From an uncultured Lachnospiraceae bacterium (GTDB lineage: Bacteria > Bacillota > Clostridia > Lachnospirales > Lachnospiraceae), in contig CAJTWM010000002.1 in the NCBI GenBank assembly GCA_910579805.1, forward strand, positions 124,001 to 188,000: a stretch of DNA of 64,000 nucleotides, written 5' to 3'. The translations under genes and the position numbers were made by a program. Below, one piece after another: positions 34,654 to 42,827 of the stretch. Positions within the stretch are counted from its first letter, which is position 1; each line of letters opens with the position of its first letter. The notes under the pieces were generated by a model that was not told the origin of the DNA, did no database searches, and saw only the letters and a program-made list of their open reading frames with translations.

Positions 34654-34785
34654 GGCGTAAGATATTTCGATGGAACAATAGACCTGCAGCGGTTAAAATT
34701 AAGATCAAGATAAAGAGATCACAAAGCTGCAGCGGTAAAACACTACGGACTGCGGAAGAAAGGTTTGTGAAGAAAGGCGGAGAAA

Positions 34786-35559
34786 ATGGCGGACGAAATT
34801 TTACAAGTCAGGCACATTGAAAAATATTACGGAAGTAAAGGAAATCTTACAAAAGCAATCAATGATTTAAGTTTTGCAGTGGAACGAGGAGAATATGTAG
34901 GGATCATGGGAGCCAGCGGCAGTGGAAAGACAACGCTTTTAAATTGCATTTCCACGATCGATAAAGTGACCAGCGGTTCGATCAGGGTAGGAGGCATGGA
35001 GATTACAAATTTAAAGGGCAGCCTCTTAAACCGCTTCAGGCGGGAGGATCTGGGATTCATTTTTCAGGATTTTAATCTCTTAGATACGATGACGGCATAT
35101 GAAAATATCGCTCTCGCTTTATCTATCCAGAAAAAGAACGCAAAGGAGATTAACCAAAAGGTCATGGAAATAGCGGGGCAGCTTGGGATCGTGGAAATAC
35201 TCGGGAAATATCCGTATCAGATGTCCGGAGGGCAAAAACAGCGGGTAGCGGCTGCAAGGGCGGTCATAACAAAACCCAAGCTGGTATTGGCGGACGAACC
35301 TACCGGCGCACTGGATTCCAAAGCGGCAAGAATGCTTTTACAGAGTATGGAATATCTGAACAGGGATTTGGATACTACCATTTTGATGGTCACTCATGAT
35401 GCCTTTACGGCAAGTTATGCCAACCGTATTATTTTTATCAAAGACGGACAGGTTTTTACGGAGCTTTTAAAAGAAGCAGGGGAAGCAAGAAAGACTTTCT
35501 TTAACAGGATCATAGACGTTGTCACATTGCTTGGAGGTGAACTGCAGGATGTTGTTTAA
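34786..35559 (+). CDS. Bce-type ABC transporter ATPase
   Basis: The 257-residue ATPase has Walker A GASGSGKTT, Q-loop FIFQDFNLLD, signature MSGGQKQR and Walker B LVLADEPTGALDSK, the MacB/LolD/BceA type. With the permease that follows it forms a transporter conferring resistance to cell-wall-active peptides such as bacitracin, or passing the signal to the kinase. The gene overlaps the permease start by 11 bases. Which peptide is recognised cannot be told from the sequence. Confidence 0.93.
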   Translation: MADEILQVRHIEKYYGSKGNLTKAINDLSFAVERGEYVGIMGASGSGKTTLLNCISTIDKVTSGSIRVGGMEITNLKGSLLNRFRREDLGFIFQDFNLLDTMTAYENIALALSIQKKNAKEINQKVMEIAGQLGIVEILGKYPYQMSGGQKQRVAAARAVITKPKLVLADEPTGALDSKAARMLLQSMEYLNRDLDTTILMVTHDAFTASYANRIIFIKDGQVFTELLKEAGEARKTFFNRIIDVVTLLGGELQDVV

Positions 35560-37618
35560 ATTATCTTTTAAGAATATAAGAAAAAGTTTTAAGGATTATA
35601 TGATCTATTTTCTTACTTTGATCTTAGGCGTCGCAATTTTTTATGTGTTTAACGCCTTGGATTCCCAACAGGCGATGCTGGCGGTTTCTTCTTCCACGAA
35701 AGGTATTATGAAGCTGATGGTCAGCATGTTATCGGGGGTTTCTGTAGGCGTCGCGTTTGTTTTAGGATTTTTGATCATTTATGCCAATAATTTTCTGATC
35801 AAAAGAAGGAAAAAAGAGTTTGCGGTCTATATGACTTTGGGAATGGGGAAAAGTGGTGTTTCTAAGATTCTTTTTGGAGAAACCGTGATGATCGGCTGTA
35901 TTTCCCTTGGCATCGGACTTCTGATCGGCGTGTTTGCTTCTCAGTTTATGTCGATTTTGGTTGCCAAGATGTTCGAGGCTGATATGACGGCCTTTGTGTT
36001 TACCGTTTCCGGCGATGCGGTGATAAAGACTATGATCTATTTCGGGATCATGTATCTGATCGTCATTCTGTTTAATACGGCGATGCTTTCTAAATATCAA
36101 CTGATTGATCTGCTCCATGCAAAGAGAAAGGTGGAGAAAAGCAGGCTGAAAAATTCTTATTTTGCCGTATTGGTATTTTTACTTGCATCCTTGTTTTTGA
36201 GCTATGCATATTATAGTGTTACGATAGATTACAGTCGTCTGTCGGAATCAAAGATCATGATCATGATCGGTATCGGATGTGTAACCACATACCTGATCTT
36301 TTGGTCGCTTTCCGGATTTTTATTAAAATTGGTACAGAAGGCAGGAAGAGTGTATCTGAGAGGATTAAATGCCTTTATCCTGCGTCAGCTTAACAGTAAC
36401 GTCAATACGTCCGTATTTTCCATGACGATCATCTGTCTGTTATTTTTTGTGACGATTTGTGTACTATCGGCGGGGTTCTCTGTTACGTCATCCCTGAAAA
36501 AGCAATTGACGGCATTGACTCCGGTAGATATTAATATTTATAAATCACTGGACTGGCCGGAAGAGGGACATACGCCGGAACAGATAGAAGACTCCGGACT
36601 TTCCGTTTCGGAAACCCTTGACAGACTTGGCATAGACAAGGAATTATTTAAAGAAGACTGGGTAGAGACCACTATATATGCGGCTCCTGAGTATACGGTA
36701 GAAAAATTTTTGGGAACTTTCGCGGAAAAGGCGGCGGCGAAATTTCCGAGGATGATTTTTTCGACGGTAGAAGACATTATGGGCATCTCGGAATATAATA
36801 TGCTTGCCGAAAGGTATGGACTCCCTGTTTATACACTGGAGGAGGGAAAATATATAGAATTATGTGATTTTGACGATATTGCGGCGATCCGAAACGAAGC
36901 GCTTTTGGCAGGGACAAAAGTGGAGATCGGAAACTATACGTTAGAACCGCAGTATACCGAATGCCAGTATGGTTTTGTAAATATTTCTAATCTGCATTCC
37001 AATTCCGGCATTACGCTGGTGCCGGATGAAGTGATCGAGGCGGAGCTGGGGAAAGCGCTCGGCCGTGAGAAAAGTTTTTTCGCTGCAGATTATCGCGCGG
37101 AGACGAGGGAAGGAAAGGCAAAAGCGGAAGAGACTATCTTATCCATTGACGGAACCCAAATGGCGGAGGCCGGGCTGGAATGCGATTTAGACGCCATGAG
37201 TAAGATCGCTATTTATGAATCGAGTATAGGGCTTGCCACCATTGCAACTTTTATCGCTATCTATCTGGGAATTATCTTTTTAATTGCGGGCGCGGCCCTG
37301 CTTGCCCTGAAGGAACTGTCGGAAAGCGCAGACAATAAAGAACGTTACCAGATCCTTCATAAGATCGGCGTCGACAAAAAAATGCAAAACCATGCGCTGC
37401 TTTGGCAGATGGGGATTTTTTTCGGATTTCCGATGTTCCTTGCGGTCATCCATTCCATATTCGGAATCCAGTTTGCACAGAATGTGTTATCCGTTATGTA
37501 TAGAAAAGAGGATATGATCGACATGATCCTTGTAACGGCGGCGATATTGGTACTGATCTATGGAATATATTTTATCGCGACTTATACGGGATGTAAGAGA
37601 ATTATTGAAGAAAGGTAA
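35549..37618 (+). CDS. Bce-type ABC transporter permease (FtsX family)
   Basis: The 689-residue permease starts at the ATG at 35549, nine bases after GGAGGTG. It has about ten membrane helices and a large extracellular domain of about 200 residues (roughly 330-560) between helices 7 and 8, the hallmark of BceB, which senses the antimicrobial peptide. FtsX-like blocks occur at both ends (FAVYMTLGMGKSGVSKILFGE and the C-terminal ALKELSESADNKERYQILHKIG). A 32-codon gene follows within 25 bases. Confidence 0.92.
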   Translation: MLFKLSFKNIRKSFKDYMIYFLTLILGVAIFYVFNALDSQQAMLAVSSSTKGIMKLMVSMLSGVSVGVAFVLGFLIIYANNFLIKRRKKEFAVYMTLGMGKSGVSKILFGETVMIGCISLGIGLLIGVFASQFMSILVAKMFEADMTAFVFTVSGDAVIKTMIYFGIMYLIVILFNTAMLSKYQLIDLLHAKRKVEKSRLKNSYFAVLVFLLASLFLSYAYYSVTIDYSRLSESKIMIMIGIGCVTTYLIFWSLSGFLLKLVQKAGRVYLRGLNAFILRQLNSNVNTSVFSMTIICLLFFVTICVLSAGFSVTSSLKKQLTALTPVDINIYKSLDWPEEGHTPEQIEDSGLSVSETLDRLGIDKELFKEDWVETTIYAAPEYTVEKFLGTFAEKAAAKFPRMIFSTVEDIMGISEYNMLAERYGLPVYTLEEGKYIELCDFDDIAAIRNEALLAGTKVEIGNYTLEPQYTECQYGFVNISNLHSNSGITLVPDEVIEAELGKALGREKSFFAADYRAETREGKAKAEETILSIDGTQMAEAGLECDLDAMSKIAIYESSIGLATIATFIAIYLGIIFLIAGAALLALKELSESADNKERYQILHKIGVDKKMQNHALLWQMGIFFGFPMFLAVIHSIFGIQFAQNVLSVMYRKEDMIDMILVTAAILVLIYGIYFIATYTGCKRIIEER

Positions 37619-37640
37619 TAACGGGAGGGAGGTGAGGCAG

Positions 37641-37739
37641 GTGAAAAAAGGAACGATATGGAAGATTTTATGCGTCGTGTCAGTTTTCATGTTTTTATTG
37701 ATAAAATGCAGGCGTGCAGGTGAAAGAAGGGAGGAATGA
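37641..37739 (+). CDS. 32-residue membrane microprotein following the Bce transporter
   Basis: A GTG at 37641 preceded by an excellent GGGAGGTGA at 6-base spacing opens a 33-codon frame. The peptide has a basic N-terminus (MKKGTIWK), one hydrophobic helix (ILCVVSVFMFLLI) and a basic C-terminus (KCRRAGERREE). Its stop lies in the loop of the terminator that ends the operon. Short frame, but the ribosome site, the charge pattern and the exact fit between bceB and the terminator support it as a real gene. Accessory subunit of the transporter is a guess. Confidence 0.55.
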   Translation: MKKGTIWKILCVVSVFMFLLIKCRRAGERREE

Positions 37740-37753
37740 TCCCTTCTTTTTTT
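37723..37753 (+). terminator. Terminator of the Bce ABC operon
   Basis: AAAGAAGGGA (37723-37732) pairs with TCCCTTCTTT (37740-37749), with a T run to 37753. It overlaps the end of the microprotein gene. Confidence 0.85.
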
Positions 37754-37785
37754 ATATGCTTCTTTTTGCCTTATGGAGATTCCGA

Positions 37786-37814
37786 TTTACAACTTTCATA
37801 AGTAATGCTATATT
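37786..37814 (+). promoter_or_regulatory. Promoter of the two serine-hydrolase genes
   Basis: TTTACA (37786-37791) and TATATT (37809-37814) lie 17 bases apart, with no terminator before the esterase gene. Confidence 0.5.
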
Positions 37815-37867
37815 AAAAATGGCGGAAAGAGCCGGACAGCGGATTTTTTAATGTGTTAAAGTTTATG

Positions 37868-37910
37868 CCGGACAGTGTCCGGAAATCCGGTAATGCGCAA
37901 TCCGGTAATG
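37868..37910. repeat. Palindrome and 12-bp direct repeat upstream of the esterase gene
   Basis: CCGGACAGTGTCCGG (37868-37882) is a perfect palindrome around a central G. It is followed by two copies of AATCCGGTAATG (37884-37895 and 37899-37910). The cluster sits in the leader of the esterase gene and may bind a regulator. Confidence 0.4.
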
Positions 37911-37941
37911 AAATCAAAAACCGGCGGAAATGAGGGGAAAT

Positions 37942-38649
37942 ATGCATGGTTCCATAGAAGAAATCCAAATAGCAGGTTTATCATGTATGTTATATCTTCC
38001 CGATGGTTATGGGGTTCATGATATATGTTATCCCGTCGTTTATATTAACGGTGAAGCGCCTGTAAAAGAGATTCTTGCCGAATTAAAAAAGGCGGATGTC
38101 CCGGCAAAGTTTTTATTGCTGGCCATAAAACCTCAAAACTGGAACGATGATTTTACGCCTTGGAAATCGCCTGCTTTCCGAAAAGGTGAGGAAGCGCCCA
38201 AAGGAAATGCGGATCTCTATATCGAAAAGCTGGCCGGTAAGATCAAACCATATATGGACGGACATTTCAGGACGAAACAGAAGGACTGCATCTTGCTCGG
38301 ATATTCTCTAGGGGGACTGACGGCGCTTTATACATTGTATAAAACGGATCTTTTTACAAAAATCGGTACGGTTTCCGGTTCTTTATGGTATGATGGTTTT
38401 ATGGAATTGATAGAACGGCGGCCACTGGAAAAGGAGAACTTGCACATCTACTTATCATTGGGGAAAAAAGAAACCCAAAGCAGGAATCCAAGGATGGGAA
38501 GGGTAGCGGAATGTACCGACAGAATACAGGCAATGTTAAAGAAATCGCTGGGGGAAGAGCAGGTATTATTCGAGTGGAATGACGGAGGCCATTTCCATGA
38601 GATACCGAAAAGATTTGCAAAAGCGTTACAATGGCTTTTAAGGATATAG
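37942..38649 (+). CDS. Alpha/beta-hydrolase, esterase D/IroE-like
   Basis: The 235-residue protein starts at the ATG at 37942 behind GAGGGG. It has the fold and motifs of the Fes/IroE esterase family: nucleophile S122 in GYSLGG (120-125), a following TVSGSLWYDGFMELI segment, and the likely catalytic His in NDGGHFHEIPKRF near the end. Relatives hydrolyse ferric enterobactin-type trilactones or other esters. No siderophore genes are nearby, so the substrate is open. It is followed 28 bases later by a beta-lactamase-fold gene in the same transcript. Confidence 0.75.
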   Translation: MHGSIEEIQIAGLSCMLYLPDGYGVHDICYPVVYINGEAPVKEILAELKKADVPAKFLLLAIKPQNWNDDFTPWKSPAFRKGEEAPKGNADLYIEKLAGKIKPYMDGHFRTKQKDCILLGYSLGGLTALYTLYKTDLFTKIGTVSGSLWYDGFMELIERRPLEKENLHIYLSLGKKETQSRNPRMGRVAECTDRIQAMLKKSLGEEQVLFEWNDGGHFHEIPKRFAKALQWLLRI

Positions 38650-38677
38650 ATAGAGAAATGAAAGGAAGAGGAAAGCT

Positions 38678-39856
38678 ATGAGAGAAGACAAATTAAAGCG
38701 TGTAGACGAAATGATGGAGGAACTGGTAAAGAACGGGGAAATTGCCGGTATGAATCTGCTGATCACACAATACGGTAAAGAACAGCATTATTATGAAGCG
38801 GGAAAGGCAGACGTGGCAGCGAAAAAACCAATCAAAAGAGATACGATCTTCCGTCTTTATTCCATGACGAAACCGGTCACTGCGGCGGCTGTGATGATGT
38901 TATTGGAAGACGGAAAGATCGATCTGGTAGATCCCGTCGAAAAATACCTGCCGGGATTTAAAAACCAGCATTTTTATGTGAACGGGAACAGGACCGGGTT
39001 AGAAAAACCTATGCGGATCCATCATTTGTTATCCATGACCTCAGGACTGACTTACGGCGGTGACGACGAGAACGGAAAAGAAACATGGGGGCTGATCGAG
39101 GACGTGCAGAATAAACTGTATTCCGACGCGCCTGTTACGACGGTTGATTTTGCCAACCGTTTAGGAGGATGCGCTCTTGCATTCGCGCCGGGGGAACATT
39201 TTGCTTACGGGCTTTCCGCCGATGTTTTGGGCGCGATCGTGGAAGTGGTATCAGGGATGAGTTTCGGCGCTTTCTTAAAGAAAAAGCTGTTTTGGCCTTT
39301 AGGAATGAAAGATACGGACTTTTATGTACCGAAAGAAAAGAAGGACAGGCTTGCCAGAGTTTATGAGAAGACGCCGGAGGGACTGAAAGAATTTAGGGAA
39401 AACCATCTTGGCATCTTAAATAAAATGGATATCAAACCGGCGTTTGAATCGGGCGGTGCAGGTTTAGTTTCTACGATAGACGATTATGCCAAATTCGGGC
39501 AGATGTTATTACAGGGCGGTATATACAAGGGTGAGAAGCTTTTGTCAAGTAAGACCGTGGAATATATGACCACGGGAAGACTGTACGGCACGCCCAGAAA
39601 CGAGTTTGCTGCATGGGACGGGCTGCAGGGATTTGAGTATCGCAATCTTATGCGGATCGCGAGAGATAAAGAGGCGTTTACTTTTAATGCTTCTGTAGGT
39701 GAATACGGCTGGGATGGATGGCTGGGAGCATATTTTGCCAACCTGCCGAGGGAAGATGTGACGATACTTTTTATGATGCAGAAGACGGATACCGGGACTT
39801 CCGATTTTACAAGGCGGCTTAGAAATGTGATCGCATCGGCATTTGATGAATTTTAA
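38678..39856 (+). CDS. Serine hydrolase of the class C beta-lactamase fold
   Basis: The 392-residue protein has the SxxK motif S62-M-T-K65 (RLYSMTKPVTAA), a Tyr motif at HFAYGLSADVLG and a conserved C-terminal block DGWLGAYFANLP. Members of this family are mostly esterases or D-amino acid amidases rather than true beta-lactamases. There is no signal peptide, so the enzyme should be cytoplasmic and an antibiotic-resistance role is unlikely. AGGAAAG lies upstream. It ends at a very strong terminator. Confidence 0.85.
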   Translation: MREDKLKRVDEMMEELVKNGEIAGMNLLITQYGKEQHYYEAGKADVAAKKPIKRDTIFRLYSMTKPVTAAAVMMLLEDGKIDLVDPVEKYLPGFKNQHFYVNGNRTGLEKPMRIHHLLSMTSGLTYGGDDENGKETWGLIEDVQNKLYSDAPVTTVDFANRLGGCALAFAPGEHFAYGLSADVLGAIVEVVSGMSFGAFLKKKLFWPLGMKDTDFYVPKEKKDRLARVYEKTPEGLKEFRENHLGILNKMDIKPAFESGGAGLVSTIDDYAKFGQMLLQGGIYKGEKLLSSKTVEYMTTGRLYGTPRNEFAAWDGLQGFEYRNLMRIARDKEAFTFNASVGEYGWDGWLGAYFANLPREDVTILFMMQKTDTGTSDFTRRLRNVIASAFDEF

Positions 39857-39874
39857 ACAGATGGGAGTCAGATT

Positions 39875-39915
39875 AAAAAGTCCGGATTGACCCAAAAGGT
39901 CAATCCGGACTTTTT
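39875..39915. terminator. Strong terminator after the beta-lactamase-fold gene
   Basis: AAAAAGTCCGGATTGACC (39875-39892) pairs perfectly with its complement (39898-39915) around CAAAA. Symmetric A and T runs make it work in both directions. Confidence 0.92.
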
Positions 39916-39937
39916 CCGGTTTGCTTTCCGATGCATT

Positions 39938-40033
39938 TTAAATATGGCGTTTATATAGTTTCTCAAGTACTTGTATTCCCTGATAAAGGAGCAGGGCGAT
40001 GATACATAAAATGATAATGCTCATAATGACCAT
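39938..40033 (-). CDS. Possible 31-residue hydrophobic peptide
   Basis: On the minus strand an ATG at 40033 opens 31 codons giving MVIMSIIILCIIALLLYQG and then a charged tail EKLYKRHI, the shape of a short single-pass membrane peptide. The frame stays open further upstream without a better start, and I see no ribosome site, so this may instead be the decayed end of a longer gene or chance. The rest of 39916-40180 holds nothing else recognisable. Confidence 0.25.
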   Translation of the reverse strand: MVIMSIIILCIIALLLYQGIQVLEKLYKRHI

Positions 40034-40180
40034 ATGGAGCTGGAAGAGGCGGCAGGCGTGAGTGAAACGGACAGGCATTTGGAAGGCAGGGTGATTTCCG
40101 GTAATGATGGCGATCGTTTCATAGAAATAAAATGTAAGCGGGCCACATAAGTTTAAACAAGAAGATCTGAAGGAAACTCC

Positions 40181-40333
40181 ATGGAGAAAGAAACGGCAAA
40201 GATCATAATAAGGATTTCCCGTATTTTAGCGGAAGAGGGCTTGATCACAGGGGAGGAACAGATCAGGATCACGGAATTTCTGCAATATGGACATACGGAA
40301 CAGATCAGACCGGATCGAACGCAGACCGAATAA
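40181..40333 (+). CDS. Small SHOCT-like protein preceding the recombinase
   Basis: The 50-residue protein starts at ATG 40181, six bases after AAGGA. Its core, ISRILAEEGLITGEEQIRI, is the short helical pattern (hydrophobic helix, GLI-T/S-EE turn) of SHOCT-like proteins that often sit directly before large serine recombinases in Clostridia. It ends 23 bases before the recombinase ATG, so the two are surely cotranscribed. Its role is unknown; a directionality or assembly factor is possible. Confidence 0.6.
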   Translation: MEKETAKIIIRISRILAEEGLITGEEQIRITEFLQYGHTEQIRPDRTQTE

Positions 40334-40356
40334 ATGGAGGGAACAGCCGAGCAAAA

Positions 40357-42240
40357 ATGAAAAAAGAGAGGGAACAGCCGCGTGCAGTCATTTATAATCG
40401 CTGCAGTACCGAGGAAGAGAGTCAGAAAGATGCGCTTATCAGGCAGGTACAGGAATCGAAGAACTGTGTCCGGGAACAGGGATGGAAACTGGTGGATACT
40501 TATGTTGAAGCAAAGAGCGGCACAACGGTAAAAGGCAGGAGCGAATATAACAGGCTATATCAGGACCTGGAACGGAATACATTTGATATTATCGTGATCA
40601 AAAGTCAGGACCGCTTGATGCGGAACACGAAAGACTGGTATCTTTTTTTAGAGCGGATGCAGAAAAACCGGAAAAAACTGTATATGTATCTGGAAGGGAA
40701 GTTTTACACGCCGGATGATGCGCTGATCACGGGAATCAAGGCAATTCTGGCGGAAGAATACAGCAGGGAACTGAGTAAGAAGGTCAATAACGCCCACAAA
40801 AACAGGCAGAAAGAAGGGAAACATTTTGTATTTACCAGCCGGATGTACGGATTGAAAAAACTGCCGGACAAAAGAATCGGGATTGACGAACATGAGGCGG
40901 AGATGATACGGCTGATTTTTCAATTGTCGGCCAATGGATACGGGACTCACAGTAGTGCGGAGATCCTTTATAAAAACGGGTACAGGAACAGACAGGGAAA
41001 GATGATCCTGCCGTCGATGCTGCGGAATATCATCCGGAACCCTGTCTATAAAGGAACGGTGGTACAAAATAAACGGCACTATGAATTTGAAAGCAAACAG
41101 ACCGTAAATAATCCGGAGCCGGAATGGATCGTACATGAGGACGCGGTGCCTGCCATTGTGGATGAACGGTTGTTTGAGGCGGCGAACCGGGCGATGGATC
41201 AAAGAAAACGGGGAGGCCGAAGGGAGAAAGAACGTGAAGGATATGGTATGGGAGGAAAACATGTTCTGTCGGGGAAGATCGTCTGCGGGCTTTGTAAAGA
41301 ACCCTATTACCGGACGGTGCGCCGGAACAGATCGGGCCGGGTAGCAGAGTGGAAATGCAGCAATTATCTGCATAACGGGAGGAGGTCGTCCGACTTGCGT
41401 AAAAGCCGGAGCAGAGAGAGTTCCGATATGGAAGAGACCGGCTGCGACAATATACATATTAATGAGGAGAAGCTGATTTTATGCCTGATGGAGATGGATA
41501 GTCTTATGAAAGCGGGCGGCCCGGAAGAAGTATGCGGTTGTGGAAACCGATACTGTCCAAAGAAGGACCGGCCGGAACAGGAGGAAATATTGGCGGAAAC
41601 CATGCTATTATTGAGGAAGGCTTTGGAATACAGCAACGGAAAGGAAAAACAGGAAATTCTTAAAAATGACTTAGAAAGAGCAGTATGCCGGAGAGATCTC
41701 CTGTTAGAAAAATTGTTGGAGGGAGTGGTAGACGATCAGGTTTATCGACAAAAAAACCGGGAAATACAGGAACAGATCGACTACTGTAAAGAGAAGATCC
41801 AGACGCTGGAAAGCGATATACCGGAGGGCAGAATAGTGGAAGAACGGTTGGAGAACATCAAAAAACGGTTAGAACAAGATGTGATAAAACGGGCGCAGGG
41901 AGACCAAATAGTTTCAGAGGCAGTCAGGATCGTAATCTTTCCCGGATATATGGAAGTCTTTTTTTCTGATCCGGACTGTCCGGATATTGCAGGAACGAGC
42001 AAAGAAAAGAGAGAGGGAAGGAACGCCTGTGAACGGACGTCGGTCAGGATAGAACAAAACTGCGGCACTTCCAACTATCCGGTGATGAAAGAGCAAAAAA
42101 AGCGGATATGGGAACTGATACAAAAAGATCCGAAGATCACTGCAAAACAGATTGCGGCGGAAACGGAAATGAATCTTTCTTTAGTCCGCAGGCGTATCAG
42201 GAGCCTGAAAGAAGAAAGGAGAATCGGGACGTATAAGTAA
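40357..42240 (+). CDS. Large serine recombinase with C-terminal helix-turn-helix
   Basis: The 627-residue protein has an N-terminal resolvase domain with catalytic S17 (IYNRCSTEEESQ) and the active-site arginines in KSQDRLMRNT, a recombinase domain (about 170-275), a zinc-ribbon domain with CGLCKEPY and later CSNYLHN, a second Cys cluster (VCGCGNRYCPKK), a long coiled coil (about 405-520), and at the C-terminus a winged-helix-like TAKQIAAETEMNLSLVRRRI. It belongs to the family that integrates and excises phages and transposons. No other mobile-element gene or attachment site is visible nearby, so it may be a domesticated or orphan recombinase. The ribosome site is unusually far from the ATG. 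Confidence 0.92.
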   Translation: MKKEREQPRAVIYNRCSTEEESQKDALIRQVQESKNCVREQGWKLVDTYVEAKSGTTVKGRSEYNRLYQDLERNTFDIIVIKSQDRLMRNTKDWYLFLERMQKNRKKLYMYLEGKFYTPDDALITGIKAILAEEYSRELSKKVNNAHKNRQKEGKHFVFTSRMYGLKKLPDKRIGIDEHEAEMIRLIFQLSANGYGTHSSAEILYKNGYRNRQGKMILPSMLRNIIRNPVYKGTVVQNKRHYEFESKQTVNNPEPEWIVHEDAVPAIVDERLFEAANRAMDQRKRGGRREKEREGYGMGGKHVLSGKIVCGLCKEPYYRTVRRNRSGRVAEWKCSNYLHNGRRSSDLRKSRSRESSDMEETGCDNIHINEEKLILCLMEMDSLMKAGGPEEVCGCGNRYCPKKDRPEQEEILAETMLLLRKALEYSNGKEKQEILKNDLERAVCRRDLLLEKLLEGVVDDQVYRQKNREIQEQIDYCKEKIQTLESDIPEGRIVEERLENIKKRLEQDVIKRAQGDQIVSEAVRIVIFPGYMEVFFSDPDCPDIAGTSKEKREGRNACERTSVRIEQNCGTSNYPVMKEQKKRIWELIQKDPKITAKQIAAETEMNLSLVRRRIRSLKEERRIGTYK

Positions 42241-42256
42241 GACGGATGGAAATTCC

Positions 42257-42320
42257 TTGACTTTAGCGATGAAAAGTGTTAAAGTGTTGAAGACGGTTTC
42301 CTGTTTTTCCGGAAAACCGT
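42257..42320 (+). promoter_or_regulatory. Promoter and leader hairpin of the aryl-acid operon
   Basis: TTGACT (42257-42262) and TAAAGT (42280-42285) lie 17 bases apart. The leader then forms a stem between ACGGTTTCC (42293-42301) and GGAAAACCGT (42311-42320), with one bulge, just before the ribosome site. Confidence 0.6.
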
Positions 42321-42351
42321 GACAGTGTATTATTTGGAAAGGGGTCTGTCC

Positions 42352-42768
42352 ATGAAAACTTTAGAAGAGATTCGAAATCGTTTTAAAAATGATCATTTTG
42401 CTACGGACGCCACAGGTGTGATAATTGATTCCGCTATGCCCGGAAAAGCAGTCTGTTCCCTGACTTTGGAAGAGCGGCATATGAATGAGAATCAGGTTCC
42501 GATGGGAGGCGCGATTTTTACTTTGGCGGATATTGCCTGCGCCGTTGCAGCTAACGGATATGCCGAGAAAAAGACGGTCAGCCAGCAGGCGTCCATTACC
42601 TTTCTTTCCCCTGCCAAGGGAGAACGGCTGATCGCAGAGGCTTCCTGCCTGCGGGAAGGGCGTACCACCGCTCTTTATTCGGTAGACGTAAGAGATGAAC
42701 TTGGCACTTACGTGGCCCACGCTACGATGAACGAATATGTGATCCATGAAGGAAACATTCACAAATAA
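42352..42768 (+). CDS. PaaI-type hotdog-fold thioesterase
   Basis: The 138-residue protein starts at the ATG at 42352, eight bases after AAAGGGG. It has the PaaI/YigI hotdog layout: NENQVPMGGAIFTLADIACAVAAN with the conserved Gly-Gly and Asp, then VSQQASITFLSPAKG. Such enzymes hydrolyse aryl- or short acyl-CoA thioesters. As first gene of the operon with two CoA ligases and an aryl-oxoacid oxidoreductase, it would release free aryl acid or rescue CoA from stalled thioesters. Confidence 0.85.
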   Translation: MKTLEEIRNRFKNDHFATDATGVIIDSAMPGKAVCSLTLEERHMNENQVPMGGAIFTLADIACAVAANGYAEKKTVSQQASITFLSPAKGERLIAEASCLREGRTTALYSVDVRDELGTYVAHATMNEYVIHEGNIHK

Positions 42769-42827
42769 GAATGACGGATATGAGTAAAAAGTACAAATGA
42801 CAGATACGAAAAAGGAGGAACCATATT

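Noticed and set aside
38678..39856. Beta-lactamase conferring antibiotic resistance
   Set aside because: The fold is that of class C enzymes, but there is no signal peptide, and this branch is mostly esterases.
39916..42320. Integrated phage or conjugative element around the serine recombinase
   Set aside because: No capsid, relaxase, replication or conjugation genes and no flanking direct repeats are visible; the neighbours are ordinary metabolic genes.
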